Shown: piece by piece, positions 42,197 through 51,659 of the stretch
Layout of the letters: every line of letters starts with the position of its first letter
How positions within the stretch are numbered: the first letter of the stretch is position 1
Translations under genes and position numbers: made by a program
Notes under the pieces: model-generated
Told to the model about the DNA's origin: nothing
The model's database searches: none
The model's input: the letters and a program-made list of their open reading frames with translations, nothing else
NCBI GenBank assembly: GCA_000372225.1
Contig: AQTY01000002.1
Location: 52,875-116,874, forward strand
Direction of reading: 5' to 3'
DNA from: Candidatus Nitromaritima sp. SCGC AAA288-L16
Lineage (GTDB): Bacteria; Nitrospinota; Nitrospinia; Nitrospinales; VA-1
DNA: 64,000 nt

Positions 42197-42352
42197 ATTT
42201 TGTTTACAACAATATCAAACTTTCAAGTAGGGTGACAAATTTTAATCGATTGCTACCACGTTGTAAAATAAAATTTTACCTTAATTTTTAAATGTTTTAA
42301 ATCACTCAAATTAGCTAGCGTGACAAAGCTTCAGACATCCAAGTCTAGGTAA

Positions 42353-42814
42353 CTATTTGATTACCCTGAGGTGACTCCGATCTTTTTTCGAGCGAGTCGA
42401 TTGCCCTTTTTTTGATATCTTCGAGGAAATCTTCACATTCATTAATGGCGGTTCTGGCTCAAGACTAGCTTCTTTCACATTTGCACCAACTTGCAGTTTT
42501 AAATCTTTTGGAAAACTTCCCTCCCACACTTGCCCTTTTTTACTTTCCGGTTCATGAATTGCCCAAACGGCCTCGAAAGGAATAACACATTTATGAGGCT
42601 TACCACCAAACGCGAGAGTGGCAAAAATTCCAGTCTCTTGGACATCAAATGGGCGCCTGAAATTCAGGTTGAAAACAAGACTAAGTGCCGGATTATCTTT
42701 ATGTGTATTAGGGACATCGACCTCAGGATGCCGTGCATCCAGGCAAACCATCGCGTCACCTTCACTTAGAAGCTGAACCAACATATCGTACTTATTTTTA
42801 TTATCACTTTCCAT
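42353..42814 (-). CDS. sspB: ClpXP adaptor protein SspB-like
   Basis: 153 residues. The substrate-binding domain reads LLSEGDAMVCLDARHPEVDV..., then LSLVFNLNFRRPFDV and IFATLAFGGKPHKCVIPFEA, matching SspB's beta sandwich. After a flexible linker the tail ends RSHLRVIK, equivalent to the ClpX-docking motif at the end of proteobacterial SspB. It delivers ssrA-tagged or other substrates to ClpXP in the cytoplasm. Both binding ends are present, so function is likely. Confidence 0.85.
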   Translation of the reverse strand: MESDNKNKYDMLVQLLSEGDAMVCLDARHPEVDVPNTHKDNPALSLVFNLNFRRPFDVQETGIFATLAFGGKPHKCVIPFEAVWAIHEPESKKGQVWEGSFPKDLKLQVGANVKEASLEPEPPLMNVKISSKISKKGQSTRSKKDRSHLRVIK

Positions 42815-42951
42815 ATCTTAAACTACCACAACCTGTACTACGCCCAAAAATATTCTTATAAGTTCTTCAGTTGCCGAGAATAGACCGGGAGTGATACTAT
42901 TTACTTTCTAAATTATAACCAACAAATAATTATCCATCGAAAGGTCGTGCC

Positions 42952-43866
42952 ATGCTGAAAACGGGAGCCCTGACAATAATCACAATATTAACTCTCCTTA
43001 TTGGTCTCGCGACCTCGAGCCTCGCTGGTGAAGTGAAAACCGTCGAGGTTTTGAAAAATGTTTATACCATCGTCGATGGCGAAGGAGTAGATTCTAACAC
43101 CACCATTATTACAACAACGGAAGGGGTCATAGTTATTGACACTCGACCCACTCCAACGGAAGCCAGAAAAGTACTGAAAGAAATCCGAAAGCTCACTGAC
43201 CTCCCTATCGTTTACACAATCAATACCCACTACCACGGAGATCATACTTTTGGCAATCAAGTATTTAAAAACAGCAAGACCATCATCGCGCATAAAAACG
43301 TTCGCGACACACTGATCAAATCAGGACAAAGTCATCTATCACTCTTCAAAACTTTCGGCTTACCAGGAATGGATGAAGTAGAAGTCACCCCACCTAATAT
43401 TGTATACGAAAAAGGAATGGAAATTTGGCTGGGTGGGTACCGATTACAATTGCTATATCATGGCAAAGGACATACCAATGGCGATACCATTATCTTCATC
43501 GATCAGTTGCGCACGGTAATCACCGGCGACTTGGTATTTAATAAAAAAATTCCTTACATGGCCGACGCTTATATTGAAGAGTGGATCGAATCTTTAAACT
43601 ATATAGAGTTACTAAAAAACGAAACCGTTATTCCCGGACATGGCCCGATCGGCGGACGCCCCACTATCATCGCTATGAAGCATTATCTAATAGACTTAAA
43701 GGAACATGTCCTCCAGCAGTTAAAGGGCAAAAAGTCTCTTGAAGAAACCCAAAATGCAGTTGAACCAATTTTACGAAAAAAGTATAAGGACTGGAAACAG
43801 CTAGATTGGATCAAGGGAAACATTGAACGTGCGTGGTCAGAATACAGCTCGAAAGAAAAGGCTTGA
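42952..43866 (+). CDS. Exported metallo-beta-lactamase-fold hydrolase
   Basis: 304 residues. A signal peptide (TIITILTLLIGLATSSLAG) is followed by an MBL fold with H93-x-H95-x-D97-H98 (NTHYHGDHTFGNQ), a further His in GKGHTNGDT, Asp in VITGDLVF and His in IPGHGPIGG. It resembles periplasmic MBL hydrolases of the SoxH/quinoprotein-relay group rather than true beta-lactamases, and the substrate is unknown. Transcribed convergently with ilvB. Confidence 0.88.
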   Translation: MLKTGALTIITILTLLIGLATSSLAGEVKTVEVLKNVYTIVDGEGVDSNTTIITTTEGVIVIDTRPTPTEARKVLKEIRKLTDLPIVYTINTHYHGDHTFGNQVFKNSKTIIAHKNVRDTLIKSGQSHLSLFKTFGLPGMDEVEVTPPNIVYEKGMEIWLGGYRLQLLYHGKGHTNGDTIIFIDQLRTVITGDLVFNKKIPYMADAYIEEWIESLNYIELLKNETVIPGHGPIGGRPTIIAMKHYLIDLKEHVLQQLKGKKSLEETQNAVEPILRKKYKDWKQLDWIKGNIERAWSEYSSKEKA

Positions 43867-43875
43867 ACTTGCCTC

Positions 43876-45684
43876 TTATTGTTTTTTAATAATTCCCTTC
43901 TTCTCCCAGTATTCCCGTAAGCTATGTTTTGCATCAATGAGTGTATCTAGGTATGTGTGGTTCGCTGGAATCATAGGCATTACATGGCCGTGAGACTTAT
44001 CATTGTATGGATACTTAACATCCAGAACATAGGGGCCCTCATGCTTCAGCATACGTTTTAGAGCAGGTAAAACCTCACTCGGCTTACTTATGCTCTCTGA
44101 CTTAACCCCAAAAGCATGGGCAATTTCTGCAAAATTTGCATCTCCTAGATACGTGTGTCCTCGAAGCGACTTATAAAATCTATCTTCCCATTGCGCAACC
44201 ATTCCAAGATGTGCGTTATTCAGAACAACATTCATCACAGGTATATTTTCCATCTTGAGAGTCTGTAGCTCCTGAATATTCATCAGAAAACTCCCATCAC
44301 CTTCTATGTTGATAACCTGTTTTTTTGGGTGAGCCACTTGAGCACCCATAGCCCCAGGCAAACCAAAACCCATTGCTCCTAAACCCGAAGAACAAAGCCA
44401 CCTGAATGGTTCATTAAAATCCCAAAACTGCGCTGCCCACATCTGATGCTGCCCAACACCGACTGATACAATAGCATCTTCATCCGCAAGTTTTGTCAAT
44501 TCGGAAATCAAATGTTGAGGAACAATAGCCTTTTCATCTAATTCATATGTAAGAGGAAATTCTTTTTTCCATTTATCAATCTGCTTGATCCACGGGCCAA
44601 TATTCTTTTTTGGCTCTATTTTATCATTCATAATCTTAAGAGCCTGTTTCACATCTCCCTGAATTGGAATATCGATCTCAATGTTCTTGTTTATTTCAGA
44701 TGCGTCGATATCTACCTGGATAAATTTAGCTCCTTTACAGAACTCAGACAACTTACCCGTCACTCGATCATCAAATCGAACGCCAAGTGCTATAACAAGA
44801 TCGGCATGATTCATTGCTATATTTGCGTAAATAGCACCATGCATTCCAAGCATTCTAAGTGATAATTTATCTACAGAAGGGTATGCCCCCAAGCCCATAA
44901 CAGTGGTCGTAACCGGTATACCCGTTTTTTTTACAAATGTCCTCAACTCACTTGACGCACGGGAAGAAATAATACCACCACCAGCATATATAATGGGACA
45001 CTTCGCTTCATTGATGGCGTGGATAGCTTTTTTAACTTGCATTATTGAAGGCTGCAAATTCGGTTTATACCCTGGACAATCAAACTTGACCTTAAAATCT
45101 GGTACCACCTCTTGTTGCTGAATATTTTTGGGAATATCTATAAGTACCGGGCCTGGTCGACCTGACTTAGCAATCTCAAAGGCCTCATGTATGATATTTG
45201 GGATATCATCAAGATTCTGTACCAAGTAACTATGCTTAACCATGGGAAATGTAGCACCGACTATATCTGTTTCCTGAAAAGCATCACTTCCTAAAACTGT
45301 GGAGGGGACCTGGCCGGTGATCGCAATCAGTGGAATAGAATCCATCTTTGCGTCCATGATACCGGTAAGGAGATTGGTCGCGCCCGGACCTGAGGTCGCA
45401 AGACACACCCCTATTTCGCCGGTACTTCGCGCATAACCCCCCGCCGCAAAAGATCCCCCCTGTTCGTGTCGAGGCAACACCATGCGAATCTTTTTACTTT
45501 GAGTAAGTCCTTGATGAATTTCCATTGAGGCGCCACCTGGATACCCAAAGATCACCTTCACACCCTCATTTTCCAATGCCTGGACGAGAATATCCCTACC
45601 CTTCATGGGTCGCCCTGAGGGCGTTTTGACGTTTTTCAACGCAACCAAGTTTTTTCCTTTAATTTTTGCTTTTTTTGTCGCCAT
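43876..45684 (-). CDS. ilvB: Acetolactate synthase large subunit
   Basis: 602 residues with the three ThDP-enzyme domains. Seen: the N-terminal PYR domain with catalytic Glu in PRHEQGGSFAAGGYAR (near 73), the central domain (ALGVRFDDRVTG), and the ThDP motif EGDGSFLMNIQELQTLKMEN...NN near 460. It condenses pyruvate with pyruvate or 2-ketobutyrate in branched-chain amino-acid synthesis. A basic N-terminal extension of ~25 residues precedes the domain. The regulatory subunit gene (ilvN/ilvH) is not adjacent. Confidence 0.95.
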   Translation of the reverse strand: MATKKAKIKGKNLVALKNVKTPSGRPMKGRDILVQALENEGVKVIFGYPGGASMEIHQGLTQSKKIRMVLPRHEQGGSFAAGGYARSTGEIGVCLATSGPGATNLLTGIMDAKMDSIPLIAITGQVPSTVLGSDAFQETDIVGATFPMVKHSYLVQNLDDIPNIIHEAFEIAKSGRPGPVLIDIPKNIQQQEVVPDFKVKFDCPGYKPNLQPSIMQVKKAIHAINEAKCPIIYAGGGIISSRASSELRTFVKKTGIPVTTTVMGLGAYPSVDKLSLRMLGMHGAIYANIAMNHADLVIALGVRFDDRVTGKLSEFCKGAKFIQVDIDASEINKNIEIDIPIQGDVKQALKIMNDKIEPKKNIGPWIKQIDKWKKEFPLTYELDEKAIVPQHLISELTKLADEDAIVSVGVGQHQMWAAQFWDFNEPFRWLCSSGLGAMGFGLPGAMGAQVAHPKKQVINIEGDGSFLMNIQELQTLKMENIPVMNVVLNNAHLGMVAQWEDRFYKSLRGHTYLGDANFAEIAHAFGVKSESISKPSEVLPALKRMLKHEGPYVLDVKYPYNDKSHGHVMPMIPANHTYLDTLIDAKHSLREYWEKKGIIKKQ

Positions 45685-45770
45685 AGGTCAATAAAAACCA
45701 TAACTTAATTGAATTATCTTGTCAAATTCTATCATGGGCGTACCCACTATTTTATCCATTCAGACTTCCC

Positions 45771-46691
45771 CTAGCTCCATGTGTCCAACACTAGTCCCTC
45801 TCGTAATCCATGCTCACTAACTGTCAATAAATTGCATTCAAAAACTCTCATGGTTTCAAGAACCAGCGCACCTCCGGCGATGATTAAATCTTCACGTCCT
45901 TTTTCTATGGCTCTCATTGCCGACCGTTCGGTAAGAGATTTATTTTTCAAATCTTCCAAAAGTTCCTCGACTCGCTTAAAAGTAAGACTTCTCCCATGAA
46001 TTTTCTCAGGGTCGTAAGGGTAAACATCCCCATCAATTGCAGCAAACGTAGTTATGGTTCCCGCTGTACCTACAAGCACCTTAGGTGGAAAATCTGAAAG
46101 CTTTTCCTTTACTACTTTAAGCTCTCTACGAAAATGCGTTTCTAATGCCTTGTACTCGTTTACACCTACTGGGTGATGCGAAATAAATTTTTCCGTTAAC
46201 CGTACCGTACCCAGTTGTGTTCCAACTGAGGAAATAATTTTCCTGTCTCTAGCTAAAAGAAATTCCGTGCTACCACCTCCAATATCAAACACCAAAATAT
46301 CTTTTTCAATATTTGGTAATTTCCACAGCACTCCTTTTACCATCAAGTCTGCTTCTTCTTCCCAGGAAATCACTTCAATTTCCAAGCCTGCTTCTTTTTT
46401 TGCTCGCGAAACAAAATCTTTCTGGTTGCTGGCTTCCCTAACAGCACTGGTAGCCACTGCTCGAATAGTTAAAGGCTCAAACTTGCGACATTCATTCCGA
46501 AACTTTGTGAGCACAGAAATAGTTTCATCCATTCTATCGCCCAATAATTTTTTCTCTGTATCCATACCCTTACCTAACCGGGTAATCGCCCTTACCTGAG
46601 CTACTTCGCGTAAGTTTCTATCTGGTTTTGTTTCCACAATAAGAAGTCGCACTGTATTGGTGCCTATATCGATCGATGCCACACAGGTCAT
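45771..46691 (-). CDS. Ppx/GppA phosphatase family protein
   Basis: 306 residues, the length of the short Ppx/GppA form without the C-terminal HD domain. ASKHA-fold motifs: SIDIGTNTVRLLI (phosphate 1), VFDIGGGSTEFLLA (phosphate 2), VGTAGTITTFAAI (adenosine-type loop). It degrades polyphosphate or pppGpp. Its ATG overlaps the end of lptG (4 bp), so the two are in one operon with the kinase gene. Confidence 0.9.
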   Translation of the reverse strand: MTCVASIDIGTNTVRLLIVETKPDRNLREVAQVRAITRLGKGMDTEKKLLGDRMDETISVLTKFRNECRKFEPLTIRAVATSAVREASNQKDFVSRAKKEAGLEIEVISWEEEADLMVKGVLWKLPNIEKDILVFDIGGGSTEFLLARDRKIISSVGTQLGTVRLTEKFISHHPVGVNEYKALETHFRRELKVVKEKLSDFPPKVLVGTAGTITTFAAIDGDVYPYDPEKIHGRSLTFKRVEELLEDLKNKSLTERSAMRAIEKGREDLIIAGGALVLETMRVFECNLLTVSEHGLREGLVLDTWS

Positions 46692-47830
46692 AACCCCAAC
46701 CTGGGAATAATATATTCACTGTCCAGGGTAAATAGGAGATAAAACCCGAGTGATGAAAAAAGTATAGAAGGACCCCACGCGGCGAAAAGAGGACTGAAAA
46801 ATCCCCCAAAACCAAGAGAAACACCCATCGCATATAAAAATGAAAATACAAACCCCATGGCCAAATTAATCCCGACGCAGAACAGAACTCCCCCGTGGCG
46901 ACTCGAACGCAAAGAAAGGGGTATTGCCAGAAGTGCCAATACAATACTAATAAATGGGTATGAAATTTTTTGATGAAATTCTACCCTGTATTTTAAAGTA
47001 TCTTTTCCCTCCAACGTCATCTCTTGAATTTCTTTGTACAGTTCCCTCAAACTCATCTCATCGCTATGAATAATTATATTTTTTATAAAGTCATCCGGAG
47101 TTTCTAAAACTGGGATAATTTTTTTTTCGAAGTATTCTGTTGTGCCATGCCCTTTCTGATCAAAAGTCCGCAGAAAACCATCTATAAATTCCCAGTGCGT
47201 GCTGTTCCAAACTACTTCTTTGACGTCAATGCGTTTGCGGATCGATCCATTATCGAATCTATAAAAAATTCTAGCCTCGCTAATTCTTATTTTTTCAGGA
47301 TCAAAATAACGAATATTCCAAATAGCCTTGTCTTTGGCGACAAACCATACTTCCCCTCCATCCACCCAGTCGTTTGCTGCGTCGATATAAGTATCTCCAT
47401 AAACTGGGTTCCCTTGAACCTTAACCTTAAAAATATAATTCATCTTCTTGGTTGCAATGGGAGCAAGATACTCATTACTTGCAAAAACTAATAATGCAAT
47501 CACAAACGACGCACCTACAATTGGAAGGGTAATTCCGACAACACCTATCCCACCTGCTTTCATAGCGATGATCTCGTTGTCACGCGCCAAAACCGCTAAA
47601 GTAATAACGGTAGCCAGCAACACTGCTTGTGGTGCCATAAAAAAGACGACGCTAGGAATCTTACAAATAAAATAAGAAATAAGGTCCGAATACGGCATAT
47701 CCCGGCGAATGAACTCGTCAACTCGTTCAAAAAAATCGACGACAATAAAAATCCCTATAAGGCCTGTCGCTGATAATACATAGCAATAAATAAACCTTTT
47801 AAGAACGTAACGATGTAGCAAAGACATCAT
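46688..47830 (-). CDS. lptG: LptF/LptG-family LPS export permease
   Basis: 380 residues. Three N-terminal and three C-terminal membrane helices surround a periplasmic beta-jellyroll domain (about 130-270). Start LLHRYVLKRFIYCYVLSATG and LARDNEIIAMKAGGIGV are typical LptF/G signatures; the C-terminal part resembles LptG. With LptB and LptF it extracts LPS from the inner membrane. lptF is not in the window. Overlaps the kinase gene upstream and the Ppx/GppA gene downstream by 4 bp each. Confidence 0.85.
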   Translation of the reverse strand: MMSLLHRYVLKRFIYCYVLSATGLIGIFIVVDFFERVDEFIRRDMPYSDLISYFICKIPSVVFFMAPQAVLLATVITLAVLARDNEIIAMKAGGIGVVGITLPIVGASFVIALLVFASNEYLAPIATKKMNYIFKVKVQGNPVYGDTYIDAANDWVDGGEVWFVAKDKAIWNIRYFDPEKIRISEARIFYRFDNGSIRKRIDVKEVVWNSTHWEFIDGFLRTFDQKGHGTTEYFEKKIIPVLETPDDFIKNIIIHSDEMSLRELYKEIQEMTLEGKDTLKYRVEFHQKISYPFISIVLALLAIPLSLRSSRHGGVLFCVGINLAMGFVFSFLYAMGVSLGFGGFFSPLFAAWGPSILFSSLGFYLLFTLDSEYIIPRLGL

Positions 47831-48936
47831 AGATCGACTTCCTCTTTTCGGTCCAACCCAGGAATGTGCTTTGAAAGCACTTTCTGTAGAAAAGTATCTT
47901 TGAACTGTCGCCTTAAAGCCTTACGAACATAACCAAGGGTAGGGGCAATGAAACCTTCATATCGCTTATTATTTTTCTTTACACTTTGGTATGCAAAGGT
48001 TCCCACCGCCTTGAGATTTCTTTGAATAGACATCCCGTCAAATATTCGATCGAATTTCTCTCGGTTAACCTTCCGACCTTCTTCTTTTTCCTTTAGCTGA
48101 ATATAAAAATCAATCAACTCCTCAGCCAAAGTATCATCAATTTTCACATATGAATCCTTAAGTAAAGACACTAGGTCATACTGACAGGGGCCCATACGGG
48201 CATCCTGAAAATCGATAAGAATCAAATGCCCTTGAAAAAACATCAGGTTACGCGAATGATAGTCTCTGTGTGTAAAATAAAGCTTTTCTGCCGCAAGGGA
48301 TTCGCAAACAGGGGTAAAAGCTTCACTCAATTCTTTTCTGGCCAAACTCTCAAGCGGAGAACCACAGAATTCATCTACGTAGTAATCCAACATAAAATTA
48401 AATTCCCACATTAACTTTTTCACATCAAACTTACGGTGATAAGCAGGACATGTTGAGTCGATCGAACCAGTAGCTTGGCTTTGCATACGCACCAATAACT
48501 CAACGGCTTGACGGTACAACTGCGCCTTACTCTGAGGGAACGCATGAAGCTGATCTTTCAATGTCATTGTCCCGCAATCTTCTAAAAATAATAACCCCTT
48601 TGGGACGTCGTAATAAAAAAGCTCCGGTGTAGGGAGATCAAGACCTCGAAAAAATTTTAGAACCCGGATGAAATCTATTTCCATATCTAAAATAGGCTTC
48701 TCAAGTTGCATAATAATTAACGATCGAAGACTCGTTTGAGATTTATTTCTAAGCAATCTCCCACTATTTTTTTGTGATACTCTAAAATAGGAGCGCTCTG
48801 AAGCATCCCCTTCTAGCCTCTCGCAATGGATTCCAGAAGCAGACCATTTAAATATTTTTTCCATTGTTGTGGAAAGATAAGAAGGACCGAAACGGGCTTT
48901 AGGAAAGTTGTTCTTTGAGGCAGCAGAAATGGTCAT
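47827..48936 (-). CDS. AmgK-like aminoglycoside-phosphotransferase-family kinase
   Basis: 369 residues with a protein-kinase-like fold: IMQLEKPILD, THRDYHSRNLMFFQGHLILI (catalytic loop H-x-D-x5-N) and DFQDARMGP (metal-binding D). It resembles the cell-wall sugar kinase AmgK, which phosphorylates N-acetylmuramate/N-acetylglucosamine in peptidoglycan recycling. The usual partner, nucleotidyltransferase MurU, is not next to it. First gene of an operon with lptG. Confidence 0.75.
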   Translation of the reverse strand: MTISAASKNNFPKARFGPSYLSTTMEKIFKWSASGIHCERLEGDASERSYFRVSQKNSGRLLRNKSQTSLRSLIIMQLEKPILDMEIDFIRVLKFFRGLDLPTPELFYYDVPKGLLFLEDCGTMTLKDQLHAFPQSKAQLYRQAVELLVRMQSQATGSIDSTCPAYHRKFDVKKLMWEFNFMLDYYVDEFCGSPLESLARKELSEAFTPVCESLAAEKLYFTHRDYHSRNLMFFQGHLILIDFQDARMGPCQYDLVSLLKDSYVKIDDTLAEELIDFYIQLKEKEEGRKVNREKFDRIFDGMSIQRNLKAVGTFAYQSVKKNNKRYEGFIAPTLGYVRKALRRQFKDTFLQKVLSKHIPGLDRKEEVDL

Positions 48937-49034
48937 AAACTTATTTTGCCAGTAAACAATAAAAATCTATTTAATTTTTTGAGCATCTCACCTAAAATTC
49001 AAATACTTAATGAATTCTATACCCGGAGAACATA

Positions 49035-49361
49035 ATGCCAAAACCAAATCATCACATTTTTATATGCACTAATCAGAGACCCGCTGGGCATCCAAGGGGA
49101 TCCTGTGGAGAAAACAACGCCATGGCCCTTATGGAAAAAATGGGGATGGCGATTGAACAAAAAGGCCTTTTTGGTCAAGTATTACTCACTAATACTTCCT
49201 GTATTGGTCCCTGTTCAATGGGACCGGTCATGGTTGTTTACCCAGATGGTGTCTGGTACAACAAAGTTACGCCTGAGGATGTCGAAGAAATCCTCGACCA
49301 ACACATCGGCCAGGGGAAAAAAGTCGACCGACTAGAAATGCCCGAAGAGCTTTGGGGGTAA
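49035..49361 (+). CDS. Thioredoxin-like [2Fe-2S] ferredoxin
   Basis: 108 residues. Four cluster cysteines: FICTNQRPAGHPRGSCG (C-x12-C spacing, as in the Aquifex/Clostridium type) and TSCIGPCSMGP (C-x3-C), followed by VVYPDGVWYNKVTPEDVEEI. An electron carrier of the cytoplasm; partner not evident. Followed by a terminator hairpin. Confidence 0.9.
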   Translation: MPKPNHHIFICTNQRPAGHPRGSCGENNAMALMEKMGMAIEQKGLFGQVLLTNTSCIGPCSMGPVMVVYPDGVWYNKVTPEDVEEILDQHIGQGKKVDRLEMPEELWG

Positions 49362-49377
49362 CCTGAGCTAACCTCTA

Positions 49378-49435
49378 GAGGTCAAAAGAAAAACAAACTT
49401 TTCCAAAGTTGAATCTTTTGACCTCGTATTTTTTT
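49378..49435 (+). terminator. Intrinsic terminator after the [2Fe-2S] ferredoxin
   Basis: Arms GAGGTCAAAAG and CTTTTGACCTC (11 bp, perfect) with a 26-nt loop and a T-rich tail; symmetrical enough to serve the convergent engB gene too. Confidence 0.6.
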
Positions 49436-49441
49436 AATTTC

Positions 49442-50050
49442 TCATGGAACATCTTTCTTCTTGTGCGCGTCGATTCGAGTGGCTATTTTACCCCAAAGCT
49501 CTTTTCTTCCTCTATTGCTTTTACTTGAGTAAGCAAGAAGTTTGTCTTCACCCTTATTAAAATAAGCAACGTTCAGTTTGTTTACTTGTTTTTTGGCTTC
49601 CGACTGAGACAGTTTATCCACTTTCGTTCCTACAAGTAGATATTCAACTCCACAGGCCTCAAGCCATCGCTGCAAATCGAGATCCAATGGAGATGGATTT
49701 CGCCTTAGATCAATAATAAAAATAACCGCCAAAAGAGTTTCTCGCCTGAGAAGATAATCTTCAATCATTTTTTTCCATCTTTTTTGCACTAGTTGAGGAA
49801 CTTTAGCAAATCCGTACCCTGGAAGATCTGCAAAAATAAAGTCATTATTTATCTTAAAAAAATTGATCTCTTGAGTCTTACCAGGAGTCTGACTAGTCTT
49901 AACAAGCTTTTTTCTATTTAGAAGGGAGTTGATCAAAGAAGATTTCCCAACATTGGAACGACCAACAAATGCCAACTCCGGGTATACAGAATCAGGGTAC
50001 TGTTTACAAGACACCGCTCCCGTAAGAAATTCCGCAGAAATAATTTTCAT
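49442..50050 (-). CDS. engB: Ribosome-biogenesis GTPase EngB (YihA/YsxC)
   Basis: 202 residues with all G motifs: GRSNVGKSSL (G1), TSQTPGKTQ (G2 region), DLPGYGFA (G3), GTKVDK (G4), and YSSKSNRG (G5). Length fits EngB. It assists 50S subunit assembly in the cytoplasm. Confidence 0.95.
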   Translation of the reverse strand: MKIISAEFLTGAVSCKQYPDSVYPELAFVGRSNVGKSSLINSLLNRKKLVKTSQTPGKTQEINFFKINNDFIFADLPGYGFAKVPQLVQKRWKKMIEDYLLRRETLLAVIFIIDLRRNPSPLDLDLQRWLEACGVEYLLVGTKVDKLSQSEAKKQVNKLNVAYFNKGEDKLLAYSSKSNRGRKELWGKIATRIDAHKKKDVP

Positions 50051-50229
50051 TACTGAAATTCTTTTAAATATTAGATCTAAAAACTTGCGAACAATTTAAT
50101 GGCAAAGCTGAGAACAAATACATATATTTCATGAATAAATTTTATAGTAACTTTTTGATCTTGCGAATCAAGTCATATTAAATATGTTATGAGTCACCAA
50201 TTATCTGCCGATCGAAATGTTTTTATTAT

Positions 50230-51132
50230 TCAGATTAATCCTTTCCACCACTGGATAGTTTTATCGAGGCCGCTATCGAGGTCAAATTTTGGACTCCACC
50301 CTGATTCTCGCCTTAGTTTGCTTATATCAGCAACTAACCTGATTGGATCCCCTGGCCTTGATGGGATTGAGCCCAGTCTTATTAGCTCAGGACAATCAAT
50401 TTTTCCCCCTATCGTTTCTATAATATTTCTAAGCATTCTGCTTTCCCCTGACCCTATATTTACAACACCTGTCACCTTATTACACAGTAGAGCTACAAAA
50501 CCGGATGCAACATCTTCAACATAAAGTAAATCCCGGTACTGTTTGCCATGAGTACATTCTGCAGTTTTTTTATTTAATAAAGAATTAATCACAGAGGGAA
50601 TCAAACGCGCTGGGTGTTCATGAGGCCCATAAACGAAAAAAATCCGGCCCCAGCAGAGGCTCAACTGGTATTTTTCACAAAAAGAATTGGCTTTTAATTG
50701 AAGTTCGTATTTACAGTTTCCGTACAATGTAGCCGGTCTTGAGGGTGTTCTTTCTTCCGAACAGATTTCTTCGTTCCAATCATACTCAGCACAAGTCCCA
50801 GCAATAACGATTCTTTTGCCACCATGCGCCTGAAAGGTTTTTAGTAATTCAAGGCTAGCTTGGACCCATTGGTTATTTTCTGGGTTGTCCCAGAAGCTCC
50901 CAGGCTCAGTACACCATGCAAAGTGTAATAGATGGGTTGGACGAATATCAGCGATAAGTCTTTTGGTTTGGGTCTGGTTTTTAAGGTCGGCTTGATGCCA
51001 ATTAATACCATTAATACACGGGTTCTTTTTTTTTAATGAAACCGCATGCACTTCATGGCCTGCTTTCAAAAGTAGAGGGAGTGAGTGTCTTCCAATAAAT
51101 CCAGAAGCTCCTGTCACGAGCGTCTTGATCAT
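50230..51132 (-). CDS. NAD-dependent sugar epimerase/dehydratase
   Basis: 300 residues, extended SDR fold: GASGFIGRHS (NAD-binding GxxGxxG), catalytic Y-x3-K in LYGNCKYEL, and VGVVNIGSGESRMLRNIIET near the C-terminus. It modifies a nucleotide-linked sugar. Last of three overlapping genes (51656-52888, 51129-51659, this one) that form a deoxysugar unit; overlaps the epimerase upstream by 4 bp. Confidence 0.88.
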   Translation of the reverse strand: MIKTLVTGASGFIGRHSLPLLLKAGHEVHAVSLKKKNPCINGINWHQADLKNQTQTKRLIADIRPTHLLHFAWCTEPGSFWDNPENNQWVQASLELLKTFQAHGGKRIVIAGTCAEYDWNEEICSEERTPSRPATLYGNCKYELQLKANSFCEKYQLSLCWGRIFFVYGPHEHPARLIPSVINSLLNKKTAECTHGKQYRDLLYVEDVASGFVALLCNKVTGVVNIGSGESRMLRNIIETIGGKIDCPELIRLGSIPSRPGDPIRLVADISKLRRESGWSPKFDLDSGLDKTIQWWKGLI

Positions 51133-51659
51133 GCTTTAAAGTCAGGATAATTCTGATCCTTCAATGAAATAACAAGATTTTTAGATGGCCATTCAATTCT
51201 AAAAGATGGATCATTCCATCGAAAGCCATCTGCGTGGTTTGGTGAATAAAATTGAGACATCTGGTAGATAACTTCTGCATCATCTGTCAATGTCTGAAAA
51301 CCGTGCGCAAATCCTTCGGGTATATAAACCATTTTTCTGTTTTCGGCTGATATTTCGACTGAAGTCCATTGTTTGAAAGTTGATGAATTGTAACGTAAAT
51401 CTACAATTACGTCATAAATAACGCCCCGGGAGCATCGAACAAGTTTTGCTTCGGCATAGGGTTTTTTTTGATAGTGCATGCCCCGTAAAGTGTTCTTTTT
51501 TGTGTTTAGAGAGATACTGCACTGTGAGATATCCCCATCGAGCCCATGGATTTCAAAATCTTTACGGCAGAAAGTGCGTGCAAACGCCCCTCTTTCATCT
51601 ATTACCATTTCAAGCTCTATGATAACCGCGCCTTGTAATTTAGTTTCTTTAAAAATCAT
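51129..51659 (-). CDS. rfbC: dTDP-4-dehydrorhamnose 3,5-epimerase family protein
   Basis: 176 residues covering the RmlC cupin: RGAFARTFCRKDFE, LRGMHYQKKPYAEAKLVRC (catalytic His), YIPEGFAHGFQTL and the C-terminal FRWNDPSFRIEWP. It epimerises C3/C5 of a dTDP-4-keto-6-deoxyhexose. rfbA/B are not in the window, so the exact sugar product is uncertain. Overlaps both neighbours by 4 bp. Confidence 0.92.
   Translation of the reverse strand: MIFKETKLQGAVIIELEMVIDERGAFARTFCRKDFEIHGLDGDISQCSISLNTKKNTLRGMHYQKKPYAEAKLVRCSRGVIYDVIVDLRYNSSTFKQWTSVEISAENRKMVYIPEGFAHGFQTLTDDAEVIYQMSQFYSPNHADGFRWNDPSFRIEWPSKNLVISLKDQNYPDFKA

Noticed and set aside
41971..42198. 75-codon minus-strand frame
   Set aside because: It is the translation of the tRNA-Arg and tRNA-His genes.
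42952..43866. Beta-lactam resistance gene
   Set aside because: The MBL fold and zinc motif are shared by many hydrolases; the sequence looks closer to periplasmic SoxH-like proteins than to true beta-lactamases.
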